Shown here in pieces: positions 60,200 through 64,000 of a stretch of 64,000 nt of DNA. The notes beneath the pieces are model-generated. The model saw only the letters and a program-made list of their open reading frames with translations. It was not told the DNA's origin and did not search any database. Numbering within the stretch: position 1 is the first letter of the stretch; the number at the start of each line of letters is the position of its first letter. A program made the translations under genes and the position numbers. Origin of the DNA: Quercus robur (Eukaryota > Streptophyta > Magnoliopsida > Fagales > Fagaceae); NCBI RefSeq assembly GCF_932294415.1, contig NC_065536.1, positions 48,271,854 through 48,335,853 of the forward strand, read 5' to 3'.

Positions 60200-61590
60200 C
60201 ATACCATCCACCCCCCCCAAAAAAAAAAAAAAAAAAAAAAAAGAGTAGAATATAATAATTAATTTAATATAATTATATTTTTTTTATAAAAAAAAAAAAG
60301 AGATATATAGTGTAAAATAATGGAATAAAAGTTTATAAGGGCAGAAAAGGTATACTAACACTCATCAAAAATCACTGCTTTTTCCAACTTTCCATTTGTG
60401 TTCACTGTTCACATCCCTATCCATCCAATACCAGTAGACAACTCCTACACGCTAAGTCGTTAACTCTATGCGTTTGTATGGCTGTAATTTTCTATGGCAA
60501 AAGTACCCTTGCATGGAAACAGAATTTCAACCATCAAACATTTTTAACTTTCTTGCCTCAATCGCATTAGATACCTTGTACTTTTCCTTAATTGCCATTT
60601 GCCCATGAATGACGCCAAGAGTCAAAAAGATTAGGTAAAGAGCTAACCAGCACTCACACTAAAACTGGAAGGAACCTCTCAAGGTGTTATTATCATCTTC
60701 TTTATTATGTTCTGTAATCCAAACCAATTTACAGGTAAACAGCTCTAAAATTTATTCGAAGCAATATTTTTTTTTCTCAGCTTAAAATAGTATGTTACCT
60801 ACCTTTAAGAATTGAATAATTTGATAAGAATGTGACTGATGATTTGAGATTAGTCTTTAAATAAATCTTTTCTACTTATAGTAATTAGTAAATACTAAAT
60901 AGCGTAGCTTTCTTTTGAAGTTAAACGTTACCTTATTTTATATCGTTTGATGCACATTAATAAAGGAAGCTAAAAAACATTATTATTGAGTGTGTTTTTA
61001 TTTTAGAGGTCTAAATTTTGGACTCCCAAAGCATAAAATAATATACGATTCCCTCGAATCAACCAACAAACTAATTGGATCCATAATTTTTTTTCAAAAT
61101 AGGATACATGAAGTTTTGAGAATTTGAAGCTACATAGCGATGGTAATAGTATAGCATTCAAAACGAGGGAGTAATATTTTTTTTGTTTAATGATATTGAC
61201 ATCTTAGCTGATTTTACTCCAACAAGTTTAAAAGGGAGTAAAAGCCCCCACCACACCAATGATAAAATAACACCTTTGTTTTTTTTTATAGTACAAAAAT
61301 GTAGTTGTAACCAACCCCCCCCCAAACCTAAGAGTAATAGGGTGGGTACCTTTTTAGCTTTTTATATAATTTGTTAACCGTATAGGAAGCAACAAGAAGC
61401 AATGGGTGGACAAGGAATTAGGCAAACGAAGAAAATAGGTCGCGTACTCGAGGGTAAAATGGTAATTTGGAAGATAGAAAGAGAGGAGTAAATAGGAAAA
61501 AGTGGTTAGAGCGACAGAAATGACAAAAGAGTAAATAAGTGTGAAAAGGAGGGGCAAAGGTATAAGGGCACTTCAATCAAGGCTTGTCAC
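60200..61590. other. AT-rich intergenic DNA
   Basis: Poly-A/poly-T tracts (60217-60242, 60278-60299) and no recognised gene. The first part may be HK3 promoter. Confidence 0.4.
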
Positions 61591-61659
61591 GAAGTGATTA
61601 GGCCATCACTACTACCCACTTCTTTTTGGTGTCCTCTGGGTCTGGGGAGCTCTTTCTGA

Positions 61660-61810
61660 CAGCGATGTCCCACGTCAGCGCACCGGTTCTCTGCCCCCGC
61701 CCAATGGCGTTGCGCAACGTGTAATGCCCATAATAGCTTTGTCTTGCTACGTGTCATCTGTGGGGGAGGGATAAAATTAAAAGCATCTACCTCTCTCACG
61801 TGTACAAAGA
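61660..61810. promoter_or_regulatory. Cluster of ACGT-core (ABRE/G-box) motifs
   Basis: Four ACGT cores occur in 130 bp, at 61672 (CCACGTCAG), 61717 (CAACGTGTA), 61749 (CTACGTGTC) and 61798 (perfect G-box CACGTG at 61797-61802). A CCAAT word lies near 61710. The patch is markedly GC-richer than its surroundings. Such motifs bind bZIP/bHLH factors. No adjacent gene start was found within the window. Confidence 0.35.
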
Positions 61811-62947
61811 GGGCTTCCCTCTTCTCCTCTTTGGACCATCCATGTCGCATGTCGGCTTCTAAGTGTGCGTGCCTGGCCAACAATAAGTTAAAGGCTTGGG
61901 CCGTGCATCGGAGCCAACACAATCCCAACGCGTTATAGAAATTGGACACTGCATTTGTTTTTTTTTTTGTTGAGTATAATGCTTCGGTACATTGAATATA
62001 AACTATGTCTTGGAATTAATATATTAATGATAATTTTTGTTTATTTATTTTTGTTATTTTTCAATACAATTGGATCCATTAAATTCTTAATTAACGGGTG
62101 CACACTTAGCAATAAGTTAGTTTTTAGTCCTATTTTCAAAAAACTATTTTCATAAAATGTTTTTTAGGTTTTTGAGGAATTTTTCTAAAAACAATTTTCA
62201 GTTTTTTTAACTTATGAAATTGACTATTCTTTTTTTTTTTTTTTTCTCTTTAATAATAATTAAAAAAAATGCACAACCTAGTTGAACCCAAAAAAACCTA
62301 ACAACATAATGTTACAATTAAAGCCCAATCGACAAATCCAAAAAAATTGAACTAAGTGGGATTTGGATTGTGCACTACAAAGTTGAATCAAATTAATCAA
62401 ACCCACGCTTGGTGTATCAACTTTGCCAACAGCTCAGCTTCTTAATCATGGTGGTTTTCATGCTTGTGAGAATCAAATGATGAGGTGGTCAAAATCAGAG
62501 AGTGAGAGAATGAGTTTAAAAAATAAAGTAACAAATTATTTTTAATGAATAATGACTTTGAAAACTAAAATTAAAAATAAATAAATAAAACACCTCCAAA
62601 ACACCTCCATGAGTTGTGCCTTTTGGATCTATATTACTGTCAGTTTCTTTAAGACCTTTTCTCCTCTCTCCATGTGTTTGTGTTAAAATACTTAGTATTC
62701 TATAAATAAATAAAAAACAGTTCTCTAGAGTGAATTTTGGTGAACAATTTTCTAGAAACTGTTTGCAAAATTCATGTGCCAAACACATCTATTATTGGTG
62801 TGACCCACCATTTTATGTATTTAAATTCAGAGAACAATCTTCAAATTTAGATACCAAACAATGCCTTAAGTTGCCCACATTTTTAGGTTGATATTTTTAT
62901 TTAGATTAAGTCATAAATTACGTTCTCTAACTTTGATCTAATTTCAA

Positions 62948-63145
62948 TTTTTTTTTTTTTTTTTTTTTTTTTGAGAATCAATCCCAAGCCTGCAAAGATA
63001 CTTTATTAAGAACTTTGGTAATCTGCCAAAACAATAGATTCAATATCCGATAGAACATCCTCTATCCAAATGAGTAAAAGGAAAAGATAAACGAGCTCTC
63101 TGGATTAAGGCATGTGCCACGACATTGTCTTTGCCTTACAATATG
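62948..63145 (-). mobile_element. 5'-truncated LINE end with poly(A)
   Basis: On the minus strand the sequence GKDNVVAHALIQRARLSFPF matches the conserved end of plant RVT_3 domains (GNxxAHALAxxA). A short decayed tail and then a run of about 24 A residues (T run 62949-62972 on plus) follow. This is a severely 5'-truncated LINE insertion. Confidence 0.6.
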
Positions 63146-64000
63146 AGAGAGAAAAACTTGAAAATGAGTTAACAATAGTTAAAGTGTCTCTAGCTAAAGT
63201 GTTTCAATTTAGTTGATCTAATCCTTTCATTTAGTTCCGTTCTTTTGCAATTGCTCAACAATGTCATTTGAGTGCATTTAATGGTATAAATTAAATAGAG
63301 GTGGACAAATAGACTACATTAAAAAAATGAATAGAAGTTAAATAATTGAAATGAACAATAAAAATTAGAGAACTAAATTGAAAGCATGGCTGAGACTATT
63401 TATGTACGTAATTTATAATTTAATTTTTTTTCCTTTTTATTCTTACATTACGCTTAACTAGCATGTAACTTATGCAAACGTATGGATGCATTTAAAAATA
63501 AGAAAATTTTTTATTATAAAATATAAATAATTAGTCAATTTTTTTTTAAAGTAAACGTAATTAGTCACATATTAAGATTTTTACCTAAATTTAATACCAC
63601 TTATGATCATTTTTTTTTAAATAATTTTTAATAAGATAGAACATGTGGTGATTTTTATTAAGTATATGTGATTTTTTTTTTTATAAAATTTTTAGAGTTT
63701 ATTAATATTAGATTCTTAGTATTTTGGACTCATTAACTCACTTAGTATAAAGATTAAAAAACTTAAGTGGATAATTATAGTGTGATCTCCATATAAATTT
63801 AGACACATGACACAAAATTTGATTATAATTTAAATTTTTTAATTGAACTTTCTTTGAGCTTTATATATATAGATTGGGTTATTGCTTTGATCTACATGCA
63901 CTTCAACTTTTAAAAACCAAAAAGAAAAAAAAGAAAAAAAAAAACAAAACAAAAGAGAGAGAAAGAATAGATTATTATTATTATTATTATTATTATGTAA
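63146..64000. other. AT-rich tail of the window
   Basis: Low-complexity AT-rich DNA ending in an (ATT)n repeat (about 63971-63996). No gene recognised. Confidence 0.4.

Noticed and set aside
61587-61949. Minus-strand 120-aa frame in a GC-richer patch
   Set aside because: A frame on the opposite strand is also open. There is no recognised domain, and the patch is better explained as regulatory-like DNA. Kept only as a motif cluster.

Overview
The window is nuclear DNA from a eudicot plant. It has spliceosomal introns (GT-AG), AT-rich intergenic DNA, many microsatellites, and remnants of Ty3/gypsy, LINE, SINE, MULE and MITE elements. Some repeat styles would fit a woody species such as a member of Fagales, but that is only an impression. 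No CRISPR array, operon or other prokaryotic feature was seen.

Four host protein genes and one tRNA gene can be supported. (1) A CAMTA4-type calmodulin-binding transcription activator on + (9578-27095, 13 coding exons, 995 aa). (2) A small single-membrane-span protein of unknown function on + (32334-33689, 2 exons, 208 aa). (3) Nuclear transport factor 2 on - (36235-34954, 2 exons, 123 aa). (4) A cytokinin-receptor histidine kinase of the AHK3/HK3 type on - (59285-52347, 10 coding exons, 1027 aa). (5) tRNA-Ser(UGA) on - (50497-50578). These genes are independent units. CAMTA4 (Ca2+/calmodulin) and HK3 (cytokinin phosphorelay) are both signalling genes, but nothing in the sequence links their regulation.

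Layout. 1-2.1 kb holds an LTR-like remnant, a 175-bp MITE with 9-bp target duplications and a PIF-like MITE. 2.10-8.02 kb is a Mutator-like element (MULE) with perfect 26-bp terminal inverted repeats and an exact 9-bp target duplication. It carries a spliced plant-mobile-domain (PMD) gene, arrays of short palindromic units in both arms and two AT-rich palindromic copies in its interior. It sits inside an older LINE RNase-H coding remnant. 9-27 kb is CAMTA4, whose introns contain LTR, gypsy, LINE and SINE pieces. 27-32 kb is gene-poor. 32-36 kb holds the small membrane-protein gene and NTF2 in convergent orientation. 37-50 kb is a transposon-rich block: a 955-bp solo LTR with 5-bp target duplication, a probable 1.8-kb LTR, a LINE RNase-H fragment, a duplicated 330-bp segment, and a truncated Tat-type gypsy element lying next to (probably inserted into) a LINE. 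50-60 kb holds tRNA-Ser and HK3. 60-64 kb is AT-rich, with a GC-richer patch of four ACGT-core motifs and a truncated LINE tail.

The most notable object is the MULE with its PMD gene. No MURA-type transposase was recognised in it, so it is probably non-autonomous or a gene-carrying derivative.
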